Source of the DNA: Corynebacterium sp. TAE3-ERU12
Lineage (GTDB): Bacteria > Actinomycetota > Actinomycetes > Mycobacteriales > Mycobacteriaceae
DNA length: 64,000 nt
NCBI RefSeq assembly: GCF_019209905.1
Contig: NZ_JAHUTM010000001.1
Coordinates: 806,001-870,000, forward strand
Direction: 5' to 3'
A program made the position numbers and the translations under genes. The notes below the pieces were generated by a model. That model had not been told where the DNA came from, ran no database searches, and was given only the letters and a program-made list of their open reading frames with translations. Positions 16,550-25,229 of this stretch are shown one piece after another (the first letter of the stretch is position 1; each line of letters starts with the position of its first letter).

Positions 16550-17548
16550 ATGGAAGCAGCGAAAATTCCTGGGCTCGGATTCTGTCTGGCAGGCGCAATT
16601 ATCGCCTGGGGGATAGGGCTGGTCTTCGCCCACCTCGGCATCAGTATCCCATCGCTGCTGGTAGCTATCCTGCTTGGCATTATCGTGGTCAACACCACCG
16701 GTGTGCCCACGGCGGCGGAACCAGGTATCGCGGTAGCGGCGAAGCAAGTACTGCGCATCGGTGTGGTGCTGCTCGGTTTTGCTATCCCCGTCGGCGATAT
16801 CATCGGCCTGGGAATCGGGGCACTTGTACTGGTCGTCGCCGTCGTTGTCGCCGGCCTTGCCGCCGCGGTCCTCATCGGCCGGGCAATGGGACTGCCACGG
16901 GAACAATCCTTACTCATCGGCGGCGGTTGCTCTATCTGTGGTGCTGCCGCAGTCGCAGGTGTTGATGGCGTGCTCTCCAAACGTCGCGCTCACGAAGCCG
17001 CCACCGCTGTTGCTGTGGTCGTGCTCTACGGCACCGCCATGATCGCTATCGCCCCGATATTGGCGCGCCTCCTCGGATTCGGCGATGAAGCTGCCGGCAT
17101 TTTTATCGGCGGCTCCGTCCATGAAGTCGCCCAGGTCGTCGCCGCCGGTGCGGCAGTGAGCTCCGCGGCACTGACCGTCGCCGTGGTCGTCAAACTTGCC
17201 CGTGTGCTCATGCTGGCCCCGGTGCTTGCGGTCATCGGAATCCAGGAACGTCGTCGTGGCCAAGCTGATCCGTCGGCAGCAACCCCGCCGCTGGTGCCAC
17301 TATTTGTTATCGGCTTCATCGTCGCAGTGGCGCTGCGTTCAATCCTGCCGATCCCCGAAGCCATCATTGATGCCAGCCAGCAGGTACGTACATGGTTCTT
17401 CCTCGTCGCCATGACCGCTCTTGGTACTGGTGTGCGCCGCGAGACACTGGCCGCTGCCGGCTGGCGCCCATTCGTCCACGGTGGGCTGGTATCCGTGGTT
17501 GTCATTGTGGTCGCTGCCGTCGGTAGCTACCTGGTGACGATGGGCTAA
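16550..17548 (+). CDS. YeiH/UPF0324-family putative sulfate/sulfonate exporter
   Basis: The 332-residue protein has about ten membrane segments and the family hallmarks: SIPSLLVAILLGIIVVN near the start, LLIGGGCSICGAAAV (about 120-135, with the conserved Cys pair), the IFIGGSVHEVAQV block and the LGTGVR segment near the C-terminus. UPF0324/YeiH members are proposed exporters of sulfate-like anions; evidence in the family is mostly contextual. It overlaps the convergent sirtuin gene by four bases. About 1 kb away lies a CstR-like sensor of the kind known to respond to reactive sulfur, which supports a sulfur link. Confidence 0.85.
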   Translation: MEAAKIPGLGFCLAGAIIAWGIGLVFAHLGISIPSLLVAILLGIIVVNTTGVPTAAEPGIAVAAKQVLRIGVVLLGFAIPVGDIIGLGIGALVLVVAVVVAGLAAAVLIGRAMGLPREQSLLIGGGCSICGAAAVAGVDGVLSKRRAHEAATAVAVVVLYGTAMIAIAPILARLLGFGDEAAGIFIGGSVHEVAQVVAAGAAVSSAALTVAVVVKLARVLMLAPVLAVIGIQERRRGQADPSAATPPLVPLFVIGFIVAVALRSILPIPEAIIDASQQVRTWFFLVAMTALGTGVRRETLAAAGWRPFVHGGLVSVVVIVVAAVGSYLVTMG

Positions 17549-18315
17549 CTGCACACCAGGTGCGCTACAGCAGGCAGGCCCTGGGCGGCGGTAGTGCGCC
17601 ATGAGGCAACTGTGAGCGGGCTCAGATCGGTTTCCTGCGGTGAAATCTCCACAATGGGGATGTCACGACGTGCGGCCTGCAAAGGCAGCCCCGCCGCGGG
17701 GTAGACCACCCCAGAAGTGCCGACCACAACAATCAGGTCGGCAGTGGTGATGTGCGCTTCGGCCTCGGACCATTCACGTGCCGGCAGCGCCTCACCAAAC
17801 CAGACCACCCCCGGGCGGATATGACCCATCAGGCACATAGTGCACAAGGGCGGCTGTAGGTACTCAGTCGGCTCGGTTAAAGGCTCTGGTTCTGCTGCTG
17901 GGTGAGCGCAGGTATCGCAGCGAAACTCATTGAGTTTGCCGTGTAAATGCGCCACATCATCGCTTCCTGCGCGCTCATGCAGGTCGTCGATATTTTGCGT
18001 GGTCACATGCCCCCAGCCGCCGGCGGCGGCCAGATGCTGGGACCACTGGGCAATGGCGATATGCCCGGGGTGTGGGGAGGCCTGGCGGGCCTGCCGGAGT
18101 CGCCACAGGTACCAGGGCCACATCGAGCCAGGATCGGTAAACCACGCGTCAGTCGACGCCATTGCTTGCGGATCGACATGACTCCACAGGCCAGTTGTGG
18201 AGTCACGGAAGGTATCCAGACCTGAGTCAGCAGACATTCCGGCTCCGGTAAAGAAGGCGACGGTGTGGGCGGCGCGGACAGCGTCGGCAAGCGAGGTCGG
18301 CATCTGGGAGGTCAT
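17545..18315 (-). CDS. cobB: Sirtuin, NAD-dependent protein deacylase (SIR2 family)
   Basis: The enzyme removes acyl groups from lysines using NAD. The 256-residue protein shows GAGMSADSGLDTFR (NAD binding, about 22), TQNIDDLH (about 107), catalytic His in HLHGKL, and zinc ligands CDTC and CTMC. VVVGTSGVV and PIVEIS lie near the end. A YxxR pair (WYLWRLR, about residues 68-74) sits where class III sirtuins such as E. coli CobB and human SIRT5 recognise acidic acyl groups, so desuccinylase activity is likely. The start ATG at 18315 is preferred; a Met four residues in is an alternative. It is divergent from the CsoR-family gene. Confidence 0.92.
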   Translation of the reverse strand: MTSQMPTSLADAVRAAHTVAFFTGAGMSADSGLDTFRDSTTGLWSHVDPQAMASTDAWFTDPGSMWPWYLWRLRQARQASPHPGHIAIAQWSQHLAAAGGWGHVTTQNIDDLHERAGSDDVAHLHGKLNEFRCDTCAHPAAEPEPLTEPTEYLQPPLCTMCLMGHIRPGVVWFGEALPAREWSEAEAHITTADLIVVVGTSGVVYPAAGLPLQAARRDIPIVEISPQETDLSPLTVASWRTTAAQGLPAVAHLVCS

Positions 18316-18409
18316 GCTTCGAGGTTAAAACAGTTGGTCGTGACCACGGTGGTATTCGAACAAATCGACAAAGTAGGTGTATCGTGTTCACGACGAAGCA
18401 GCGGGGCAC

Positions 18410-18437
18410 CCCCTACCAGGGTTAATACCGGTAGGGG
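18410..18437. promoter_or_regulatory. Candidate CsoR/CstR-family operator
   Basis: A perfect 8-bp inverted repeat, CCCCTACC (18410-18417) and GGTAGGGG (18430-18437), is separated by AGGGTTAATACC. G/C tracts flanking an A/T centre are typical of operators bound by CsoR-family tetramers. It lies about 100 bases before the CsoR-family start and also within the promoter region of the divergent sirtuin gene, so it could control one or both. Confidence 0.55.
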
Positions 18438-18539
18438 CAACCACGATGGTCCATCGACTCGTTGCGTATGAATTAAGATTCACAAGAAGCGCATCGGCAG
18501 TCGACGATGTGACGCCGATAGCCCTGGAAGGAGCCGGCC

Positions 18540-18953
18540 ATGGGGGATCTACCTTGGACATCCGCCCGGGACGAGGAAGACGACACGAATGCCGCCGCAT
18601 CGAGTCACGTCGCCTCAACTCCCAGCGAAGCGGCCGAAGCTGACGAGGACCTCATCGTGCCGGCAGTCGAACCAGACTTGACCGACGAGGAGCTCGCACA
18701 GCTGCAAGCCAAGCAACGCCGGGCCATCATCAATAGGCTCAAACGTGCGAATGGGCAGCTGCAGGGCGTCATCAACATGATCGAAGACGACCGGGAATGC
18801 CGCGATATCGTCAACCAGCTCGCCGCAGTCTCCAAAGCCATTGACCGGGCCGGATTCAAAATCATCTCCTCCGCCATGCGCGGATGCATTCACGGCTCCG
18901 GCGACGCTTTGAGCGCAGACGATATCGAAGAACTCTTCCTCCGGCTGACCTAG
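18540..18953 (+). CDS. CsoR/RcnR-family sensor, CstR-like (Cys-Ala-Cys)
   Basis: DUF156 regulators are all-helical tetramers that leave DNA when they bind metal or a reactive species. This 137-residue protein has a disordered acidic extension (1-50), then the core with RLKRANGQLQGVINM (66-80). C87 and C116 match the first and third metal-site residues of CsoR, but the middle His (25 residues after the first Cys) is A112. Cu(I)-sensing CsoR needs Cys-His-Cys. Two Cys 29 residues apart without the His is the pattern of CstR, which senses persulfide. The start ATG 18540 has AAGGAG seven to eight bases upstream. A candidate operator lies upstream. Confidence 0.85.
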   Translation: MGDLPWTSARDEEDDTNAAASSHVASTPSEAAEADEDLIVPAVEPDLTDEELAQLQAKQRRAIINRLKRANGQLQGVINMIEDDRECRDIVNQLAAVSKAIDRAGFKIISSAMRGCIHGSGDALSADDIEELFLRLT

Positions 18954-18965
18954 CCGAGCGAACAG

Positions 18966-19556
18966 CTACACCACAGAAGCCCGATGGGGGTCGGAAACAT
19001 CCGCCCCCTGGGCCTGCCACGCCTGGTGCAACCCGGCCGCGCCCTTCGCCCGGGCCAGCGCGAACTCATTGCCACTCGCCGGGATCGCGTGCAAAATCTG
19101 CACCTCCTCAGCCGAGGCATCCACACCATCTAAATGGCTAATCGGCACATTGGGGATATCAGCGTCGGCAAGCACAAAACCAGTAAAACGCGAATCAGTC
19201 CATAGCGGTGCGGCGAAATCCAATAACGCCCCCGGCTGCAGCACCAAACCCTCCACCGACGGGGAAGCAGCCAGCATTGCCAAGGGCCGAATCGCCTCAT
19301 CGAGGCCGCCACGCAGCGGCAAAATGAGCTCCGCCCGCGGGCCGGAATGGGGATCCGGCATAAAATCAGCCGGATCGTGCATCGGGTTGGCCGAACAACC
19401 CAGCGTCGCATAGGTGACCACTGAGTCAGTATCCGGGCCAAAGCGCAACAGAGTTAACGCATCGGCACCGAGGAAGGTCAGCTGCGCAGTATCGGGATTG
19501 GACTGCTCAAAATAGCCGCACAAATGTGAGCGAACAGTATCGGTAATAACGCTCAT
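18966..19556 (-). CDS. SUFU (suppressor of fused) domain protein
   Basis: The 196-residue protein matches the SUFU domain: VVTYATLGCSANPM (about 46-59), AELILPLRG (about 74), a middle region with LADADIP, and EVQILHAIPASGNEFALAR toward the end, equivalent to the family's PI(T)xxE block. No signal or membrane segment is visible. In bacteria SUFU proteins are often immunity or partner proteins of polymorphic toxins; here no toxin is adjacent. Its start overlaps the stop of the DUF402 gene by four bases (19553-19556), so the two are cotranscribed and probably coupled. Function unknown. Confidence 0.75.
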   Translation of the reverse strand: MSVITDTVRSHLCGYFEQSNPDTAQLTFLGADALTLLRFGPDTDSVVTYATLGCSANPMHDPADFMPDPHSGPRAELILPLRGGLDEAIRPLAMLAASPSVEGLVLQPGALLDFAAPLWTDSRFTGFVLADADIPNVPISHLDGVDASAEEVQILHAIPASGNEFALARAKGAAGLHQAWQAQGADVSDPHRASVV

Positions 19557-20158
19557 GAGGTGAGGTCTCTCCGTTGGGGATCGCGGGTGGGCTCAGGCCA
19601 CGCGCCTTGCGCTACCAGGGTGACTGAATCAGGCTGCGCCCACGAAACCGGGCAGCCCTGAGAAGCTAACCATGCGTCGACATCGCCGTGCTGGGCCGTG
19701 ATGCCCACCGCCGCAGTCCACGCGCGATCAATGGCGCTAGCAGCGCGCTCAGCGCTTACCAGGCCGCACTCCACAGCAGCAGTGAGCTCATCGGCATCCT
19801 CGACGCGCACCTGGGTGCCTGCAACAACAACATCAAGATAAAGATCTGTGGTGGACCACGAGCCGCCATCGCTGCTGGGCCGGTCGATATCGGCGATATC
19901 AAGGTAGAAATCAAAATCGTAGGAACTGGTGGGGCGGCGGTGGAAGATACTCACCCTAAGCCCCAGATCTGGCAATAGCCACGACTGCAGATATCCGAAA
20001 TCAGGGTGGTCGGCGCCGCGCGCCAGATAGAGCCCAAAGGGGTGCTCGCGGTAGGTGTCTACCTCGCGCAGAAAACCCTTGGGATCACTGTTGACCCCCG
20101 CGGCGATAGCGAAGCGCTCGTACTTTGGCGCTTTGACCGGTGCGTGGTCCTCAGACAT
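19553..20158 (-). CDS. DUF402 (FomD/Ntdp-like) domain protein
   Basis: The 201-residue protein carries the DUF402 beta-barrel signature: FDFYLDIADI (about 82-91), the acidic strand TDLYLDVVV (about 104-112) and VEDADELTAAVECGLVSAE (about 118-136), with clustered Asp/Glu. Characterised relatives include nucleoside tri/diphosphatases (staphylococcal Ntdp) and FomD of fosfomycin biosynthesis, which use divalent metals at these acidic residues. Here the barrel core is preceded by about 75 extra residues. It is the first gene of a two-gene unit with the SUFU protein. Confidence 0.68.
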   Translation of the reverse strand: MSEDHAPVKAPKYERFAIAAGVNSDPKGFLREVDTYREHPFGLYLARGADHPDFGYLQSWLLPDLGLRVSIFHRRPTSSYDFDFYLDIADIDRPSSDGGSWSTTDLYLDVVVAGTQVRVEDADELTAAVECGLVSAERAASAIDRAWTAAVGITAQHGDVDAWLASQGCPVSWAQPDSVTLVAQGAWPEPTRDPQRRDLTS

Positions 20159-20206
20159 AGCCCCAGACTACCGGCCAGCAACAACGGTGCTGGCCCAGCC
20201 GGGGGA

Positions 20207-20251
20207 GTGGGCGCCGAGAACATGCGCGCTAAGAAAATGCGCGCCGAGAAA
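20207..20251. repeat. Three tandem 15-base units upstream of the DUF402 gene
   Basis: Units at 20207-20221, 20222-20236 and 20237-20251 share a GCGCCGAGAA-like core (consensus RTGSGCGCYRAGAAM). They sit between two genes read on the minus strand, about 50 bases upstream of the DUF402 start. No coding role is evident. Confidence 0.5.
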
Positions 20252-20256
20252 GTGGG

Positions 20257-20299
20257 CGAAAAAACAACACCCGCCACAGCACAGTGGCTGTAGCGGGTG
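20257..20299 (-). terminator. Terminator for the secreted-protein gene
   Basis: Read on the minus strand, the stem CACCCGC/GCGGGTG (20293-20299 with 20268-20274), extended by a second ACAGC/GCTGT stem, is followed by GTTG and a run of six T residues. It lies about 18 bases after the stop at 20317. Confidence 0.85.
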
Positions 20300-20316
20300 C
20301 GGTACGCAGAAAGCGT

Positions 20317-21015
20317 TTAGAAACCGACGCGGATGAGCGCGAAGGTCGGGGTGTACTCGCAGTCCACCGGGCCGACGGACTCGGCGGAGGTGAAGCCACC
20401 TTCCAGGGCGGCGAGGACAAGGCCCTTACCGGTATCGGCAGTGCCATTGACAGTGCCCGGGCCATCAGGGTTGATGCCGGTGTACTTCAGCTGGGTGGTG
20501 CCGTAGCGGGCATTGGCCAGGTTGAACCAGTGCACATTCATCTCAGTGCGCTGTTCCTTGGCCACACCTGCAGTACCCAGGCCGGTGAAGACGAAAGCGG
20601 TCTGCTCCGGGCCGACGCCGGGCAGCGGGAGGCCGGCCGGGCCGGGCACGGAGGTGGCCAGGCCGAAGGAACGGCCCTCACCATTGATGCACTTCTCGGC
20701 AGCCGTCGGCGGCAAGAACTGCTGGATCTCCGGGCCCGGGGTCGGGATATCGATACCGGGCTCGCCCTCGCCAGCCAGGAAGTCGAGGGCCTTGTTCAGG
20801 GCTGCCTTGACTTCTTCGGGCACGGCGGGGTTGTTGATGGCTTCGCGCGCATTTTCCTCGAACCAGGGGTTCGGGCGGCCGAACTGGTCGAACGGGAAGA
20901 TGTCGCTGGAAGACGGAGCAGCGGTGGCAGCCGGGACGGCGCCACCGGTGAGTAGAGCAGCTGTGCCGAGCGCAGCTGCGACGCGGCGGATATTGGAGCG
21001 ACGGTTGCTGGCCAC
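20317..21015 (-). CDS. Secreted protein of unknown function
   Basis: The 232-residue product starts with a signal peptide: basic NRRSNIRR, a hydrophobic core and an Ala-rich cleavage zone near residue 33 (ATAAP). The mature part has a helical segment (about 45-85), a Pro-rich bridge and a C-terminal region with beta character. That region includes FVFTGLGTAG and HWFNLANARYG and ends near CEY; a Cys pair (about 110 and 220) could form a disulfide. The family is not recognised. The gene stands alone, with its own terminator and a long upstream region shared with typA. Confidence 0.75.
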   Translation of the reverse strand: MASNRRSNIRRVAAALGTAALLTGGAVPAATAAPSSSDIFPFDQFGRPNPWFEENAREAINNPAVPEEVKAALNKALDFLAGEGEPGIDIPTPGPEIQQFLPPTAAEKCINGEGRSFGLATSVPGPAGLPLPGVGPEQTAFVFTGLGTAGVAKEQRTEMNVHWFNLANARYGTTQLKYTGINPDGPGTVNGTADTGKGLVLAALEGGFTSAESVGPVDCEYTPTFALIRVGF

Positions 21016-21431
21016 TGGTTATTCCCCTTGGTGTTTTGGTCGGTTCAGAAAAACGTGCGGCACGCGTGACCGCTGGAACTAGGTCCATAATAGCCGCACA
21101 GATCTTTTTCGTGAGAAAAACACAAAATCTGCGCGTCTGAGACTTTTACCCCAGTAACAGTAGCCCAAATCAACCACTGTGGCTAGTGGGGCGGGTGAGG
21201 TTGCTGTGACATATGTGGCTGATGTGGCGCTCAGGGTCGCTTTTTCAGGCCAGAACCCCACCCGACAACAGGCCCCTTTCCCATCAGTCGGGGCTACTCG
21301 CCGCGTAGAAGTCGCAGGTTTTGGGCAGTGGGGAGTAGCCTAAGCAACGCCCCGACGCAGACCGGCCGAATAATCGGCCAGTATCGCGGGTAGCAGTTTT
21401 CTTTTCATTTATCTCCAGGAGCCACCACCCA
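21016..21431. other. Intergenic region between divergent secreted-protein and typA genes
   Basis: These 416 bases hold no convincing gene; the short frames across them look like chance. They contain an A/T-rich hairpin with TTTTTC/GAAAAA arms near 21100-21125 and a GGCCGA/TCGGCC hairpin at 21364-21379. The typA ribosome binding site AGGAG is near 21416. The length suggests promoters and regulation for both genes, but no specific operator can be named. Confidence 0.6.
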
Positions 21432-23348
21432 GTGAGCATCGCCGAATTCCGCAATGTCGCCATCGTCGCCCACGTCGACCACGGCAAAACCACCCTCGTC
21501 AACGCCATGTTGGAGCAGTCCGGCTTCTTCGGCGACCACGGCGAGGTTCAGGACCGAGTCATGGACTCCGGGGACCTCGAGCGGGAGAAGGGCATCACCA
21601 TCCTCGCTAAGAACACCTCAATTCGCCGCCGCGGCGAAGCAGCCGATGGTGGCGACCTGGTGATTAACGTCATCGACACCCCCGGCCACGCCGACTTCGG
21701 CGGCGAGGTTGAGCGCGCCCTATCCATGGTCGACGGTGTCGTCCTGCTCATCGACGCCTCCGAAGGCCCCCTGCCGCAGACCCGTTTCGTCCTCGGCAAG
21801 GCCCTCGCAGCCTCGATGCCCGTGATCATCTGCGTCAATAAGACCGACCGCCCCGACGCCCGCATCGACGAGGTCGTCGAAGAAGCCCAGGACCTGCTCC
21901 TCGAACTGGCCAGCACTGTGGAAGACCCCGCAGCCGCCGAAGCCGCCGAGAACAACCTGGAACTGCCGGTTCTCTACGCCTCCGGCCGCGCCGGCAAGGC
22001 CTCCACCGAAAATCCCGGCGACGGCGAGGTCCCCGACTCCGAAGACCTACAGCCGCTCTTCGACGTCATCCGCGAGGTCCTGCCCGAACCTTCCGCCGAT
22101 ATCGACGCGCCCCTTCGGGCACAGGTCGCCAACCTGGACTCCTCGTCCTTCCTGGGCCGCATCGGCCTGATCCGTATCCACTCCGGCCGTATCCGCAAGG
22201 GTCAGCAGGTCGCCTGGATTCACTACGACTCCGACGGCAACCAGCACATTAAAAACGCTAAAGTCGCCGAGCTGCTGCGCACCGTCGGTGTCGACCGAGT
22301 CGCCGCCGACGAGGCCATCGCAGGCGATATCGCCGCCATCAGTGGCATCGACGAGATCATGATCGGCGACACTCTGTGTGACCCCGAGCATCCCAACCCG
22401 CTGCCGCGCATCACCGTCGACGAGCCGGCGATCTCCATGACCATCGGTGTGAATACCTCCCCGATGGCCGGCCAGGGCGGCGGCGATAAGGTCACCGCCC
22501 GCCTGGTCAAGGCCCGCCTGGACCAAGAACTCATCGGCAACGTGTCGCTACGCGTGCTGCCCACCGAGCGCCCCGACGCCTGGGAAGTCCAGGGCCGTGG
22601 CGAAATGGCACTAGCCGTGCTCGTCGAAACCATGCGTCGCGAAGGCTTCGAGCTCACCGTCGGCAAGCCCCAGGTCGTTACCCGCACCATCGACGGCACC
22701 CTGCATGAGCCCACCGAGCACCTCGTCATTGACGTGCCGGAGGAATACCTCGGTGCCATCACCCAGCTCATGGCCTCCCGCAAGGGCCGCATGGATCAGA
22801 TGGGCAACCAAGGTTCGGGCTGGATCCGCATGGAATACACCGTGCCGGCCCGTGGCCTGATCGGTTTCCGCACCACCTTTATGACCGAGACCAAGGGCAC
22901 CGGCATCGCCAACCACTACTCGGCCGGTTTCGAACCCTGGGCCGGCGAGATCAAGTCCCGCAATACCGGCAGCCTCGTTGCCGACCGCTCCGGCCAGATC
23001 ACCGCCTACGCCCTCACCCAGCTCGGCGACCGCGGTTCCTTCTTCGTCGAGCCCGGCGACCAGGCCTATGAAGGCATGGTCGTAGGCGAAAACCCGCGTG
23101 ATGAAGATATGGACATCAACATCACCAAGGAAAAGAAGCTGACCAATATGCGCTCGGCCAATGCCGACGCCACCGTGACCCTGGAAAAGGCCAAGAACCT
23201 CAGCCTGGATGAGGCCATGGAGTTCTGTGGCGGCGACGAGTGCGTTGAGGTCACCCCAGACGGCATCCGTGTGCGCAAGGTCATCCTCAACGCCACCGAG
23301 CGGGGACGCGCCCGTTCCCGCGAGAAGGCCCGCAACCGCACCACCTAA
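21432..23348 (+). CDS. typA: TypA/BipA ribosome-associated GTPase
   Basis: This is a translational GTPase related to EF-G and LepA that binds ribosomes under stress and aids assembly. The 638-residue protein has G1 AHVDHGKTT (about 13), G2/G3 with EKGITI and DTPGHADFGGEV, G4 NKTD, and the BipA C-terminal region with a GxRTTFMTETKGTG block. A GTG start at 21432 follows AGGAG by about eleven bases. The next genes, lpqW and mshB, follow the mycobacterial order. Confidence 0.96.
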   Translation: MSIAEFRNVAIVAHVDHGKTTLVNAMLEQSGFFGDHGEVQDRVMDSGDLEREKGITILAKNTSIRRRGEAADGGDLVINVIDTPGHADFGGEVERALSMVDGVVLLIDASEGPLPQTRFVLGKALAASMPVIICVNKTDRPDARIDEVVEEAQDLLLELASTVEDPAAAEAAENNLELPVLYASGRAGKASTENPGDGEVPDSEDLQPLFDVIREVLPEPSADIDAPLRAQVANLDSSSFLGRIGLIRIHSGRIRKGQQVAWIHYDSDGNQHIKNAKVAELLRTVGVDRVAADEAIAGDIAAISGIDEIMIGDTLCDPEHPNPLPRITVDEPAISMTIGVNTSPMAGQGGGDKVTARLVKARLDQELIGNVSLRVLPTERPDAWEVQGRGEMALAVLVETMRREGFELTVGKPQVVTRTIDGTLHEPTEHLVIDVPEEYLGAITQLMASRKGRMDQMGNQGSGWIRMEYTVPARGLIGFRTTFMTETKGTGIANHYSAGFEPWAGEIKSRNTGSLVADRSGQITAYALTQLGDRGSFFVEPGDQAYEGMVVGENPRDEDMDINITKEKKLTNMRSANADATVTLEKAKNLSLDEAMEFCGGDECVEVTPDGIRVRKVILNATERGRARSREKARNRTT

Positions 23349-23373
23349 ACCAGTATCCCGGCGCTCACAGACT

Positions 23374-23379
23374 AGAATG
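23374..23379 (+). promoter_or_regulatory. -10 element TAGAAT for lpqW, likely leaderless
   Basis: TAGAAT ends seven bases before the preferred lpqW ATG (23386), so transcription would start at or next to the start codon. No ribosome binding site is visible there. Leaderless transcripts are common in actinobacteria. The -35 region is weak. Confidence 0.45.
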
Positions 23380-23385
23380 ACGCCC

Positions 23386-25218
23386 ATGACAAGTGGCTCC
23401 CGCGTACCCCAACGCGCCCGCCGCGGGTCAGTGGCCGCCACGCTGCTGAGCGCCGGGCTGCTTTCGGCGTGCATGGTCCAACCCACCGAGGCGCCCATCG
23501 TCGATAACGGCGACGCCAACCAAGTGCCCGTGCAGGTAACCGACCCCGAAGCCAGCGAGATCACCGTCGGAGTCGGCGAATTCGACGAAGGCTTTAACCC
23601 CCACCTGGCCTACGAAAATTCACCCGTGGTGGACCTGGTGGCCAATATGGTGCTGCCCAGCGCTTTCGTGCATTCCCCAGTCAACCCCGACCGGCTTGTA
23701 ATGAACGCTGACCTGCTGGAATCCGCCGATATAGTCGACGCCGATGGGGATACCGCCGACGATCCCGATACCGCCGCGCGCGCCGCAGGGCGCAAAATAT
23801 TCCGCTACCGCATCAAACCCGGCGCCCAGTGGTCCGATGGCACCCCGATCTCCGGGTCGGACTTCACCTACCTACGCGACGGCATTACCTCCACCCCTGG
23901 GGTGCGCAATGCAGCAGCCTACGAGCGGATTGAGCGGATCAGCACCTCCGGCGGCGGCCGCATTGTCGACGTCACCGTCGACGGCCCACTGCCGGAATGG
24001 CGCACCCTGTTTACGCACCTGCTGCCCAGCCACCTGCTGCGCTCTTCTGGTGACTCCTTCGCCACGATCATGCGCAGCGAGGTGCTCGCCTCCGGCAATG
24101 TCTACGCCGTTAAAGATATTGATATCGGGCGCAATGAGATCCGCCTGGTGCGCAATGACCGCTTCTGGGGTTCCCGCCCACCGCTGACGGAATCGCTGGT
24201 CCTGCGCGCTGAGCGCGGCCCCGTCGCCGGTGCCGAACTGTTGCGCTCTGGTCGCCTGCAGGCAGTACAGGTCCGCCCGGAAGAGACCACGTCGCTGAAC
24301 TACTCCATGGTGCCTGGCGCTACCGAAGTGACGTTCAACCGGCCCCGCACCCTTACCGTGCAGGCCAATGTGTCCTCCCCGCGGCTAGCGGAAGCGCCGG
24401 TGCGCCGCGCGGTGTTGGGGGCGATTAACCAAAGCGATGTCGCCGCGGTGGCCACCGGGCGTCGCAATGACCTGCAGATCCCGCAGCGCTGGCCCGTTGC
24501 TGACGACGCCGCAGTCGCCCCGCTTCCAGCGCAGCCGCTCGTCATTGGTGCCATGGGGGATGCCACCTCGGTTGCCGCAGCCCGGGCCATCGCCGCTGAG
24601 CTTTCCGCCGCCGGTGTGCCCACCACGGTCTCTGGTGCCGACGCCGATGACCTGGCACGCACCTTATTGCCCTATGGTCAGGTGGACCTGGTGGTCGGCT
24701 GGGTCGATGAGGCTGACACTGTGCTGGCTATGGCTGACCGGTTTGGTTGCCCAAGTGAGTCCCGGGTGTCGCGCAAGCCAGATAATGGTCAGGCCACGCC
24801 CCCGGTGCCCCCATCCACCTGGGATGACGCACCCGATGAGGACGAGGCGACTGATGCTTCAGCTGATACCTCGGCGACGTCTTCGGCCACCACGTCGACA
24901 ACTACGACCTCGACCGAGCCAGCCGATGCCGACACCTCGACGCGGCGGATTCCCGCCCGCGGGACCAATTTGTCCGGAATCTGTGACCAAGACGTCGAAC
25001 AACTCCTCACGCAGTACGCGGACACTGTCGACGTGCCCGAAGAACTGACCGCCGCAGTGGCAGCAGAAGCAGTGGAGTTGCCGATTGTGCGGGACACCGT
25101 GCTCACCGTCGTTGGTGATTCCATCATCGCCGAGGGGTTTTCCACGGTGAATTATTGGCCCGCAGATGCGGAAATCGGAATTTTCATGACTATGCCGCAG
25201 TGGCGGCGCATTGATTAG
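23386..25218 (+). CDS. lpqW: LpqW-like lipoprotein (substrate-binding-protein fold)
   Basis: The 610-residue lipoprotein has a lipobox (LLSAC, Cys at about residue 27) and the oligopeptide-binding (SBP family 5) fold, with ITVGVGEFDEGFNPH and WSDGTPISGSDFTYLRD among its motifs. No permease or ATPase gene is near. Position directly after typA and before mshB matches mycobacterial LpqW (Rv1166), which influences mannoside-lipid (PIM/LAM) synthesis and has a corynebacterial homologue in the same role. A Thr/Ser/Asp-rich insert at about residues 470-525 is probably disordered. The ATG at 23386 is preferred to the one at 23377 and to the much longer open frame. Confidence 0.85.
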   Translation: MTSGSRVPQRARRGSVAATLLSAGLLSACMVQPTEAPIVDNGDANQVPVQVTDPEASEITVGVGEFDEGFNPHLAYENSPVVDLVANMVLPSAFVHSPVNPDRLVMNADLLESADIVDADGDTADDPDTAARAAGRKIFRYRIKPGAQWSDGTPISGSDFTYLRDGITSTPGVRNAAAYERIERISTSGGGRIVDVTVDGPLPEWRTLFTHLLPSHLLRSSGDSFATIMRSEVLASGNVYAVKDIDIGRNEIRLVRNDRFWGSRPPLTESLVLRAERGPVAGAELLRSGRLQAVQVRPEETTSLNYSMVPGATEVTFNRPRTLTVQANVSSPRLAEAPVRRAVLGAINQSDVAAVATGRRNDLQIPQRWPVADDAAVAPLPAQPLVIGAMGDATSVAAARAIAAELSAAGVPTTVSGADADDLARTLLPYGQVDLVVGWVDEADTVLAMADRFGCPSESRVSRKPDNGQATPPVPPSTWDDAPDEDEATDASADTSATSSATTSTTTTSTEPADADTSTRRIPARGTNLSGICDQDVEQLLTQYADTVDVPEELTAAVAAEAVELPIVRDTVLTVVGDSIIAEGFSTVNYWPADAEIGIFMTMPQWRRID

Positions 25219-25229
25219 AAAAGAGCGTT

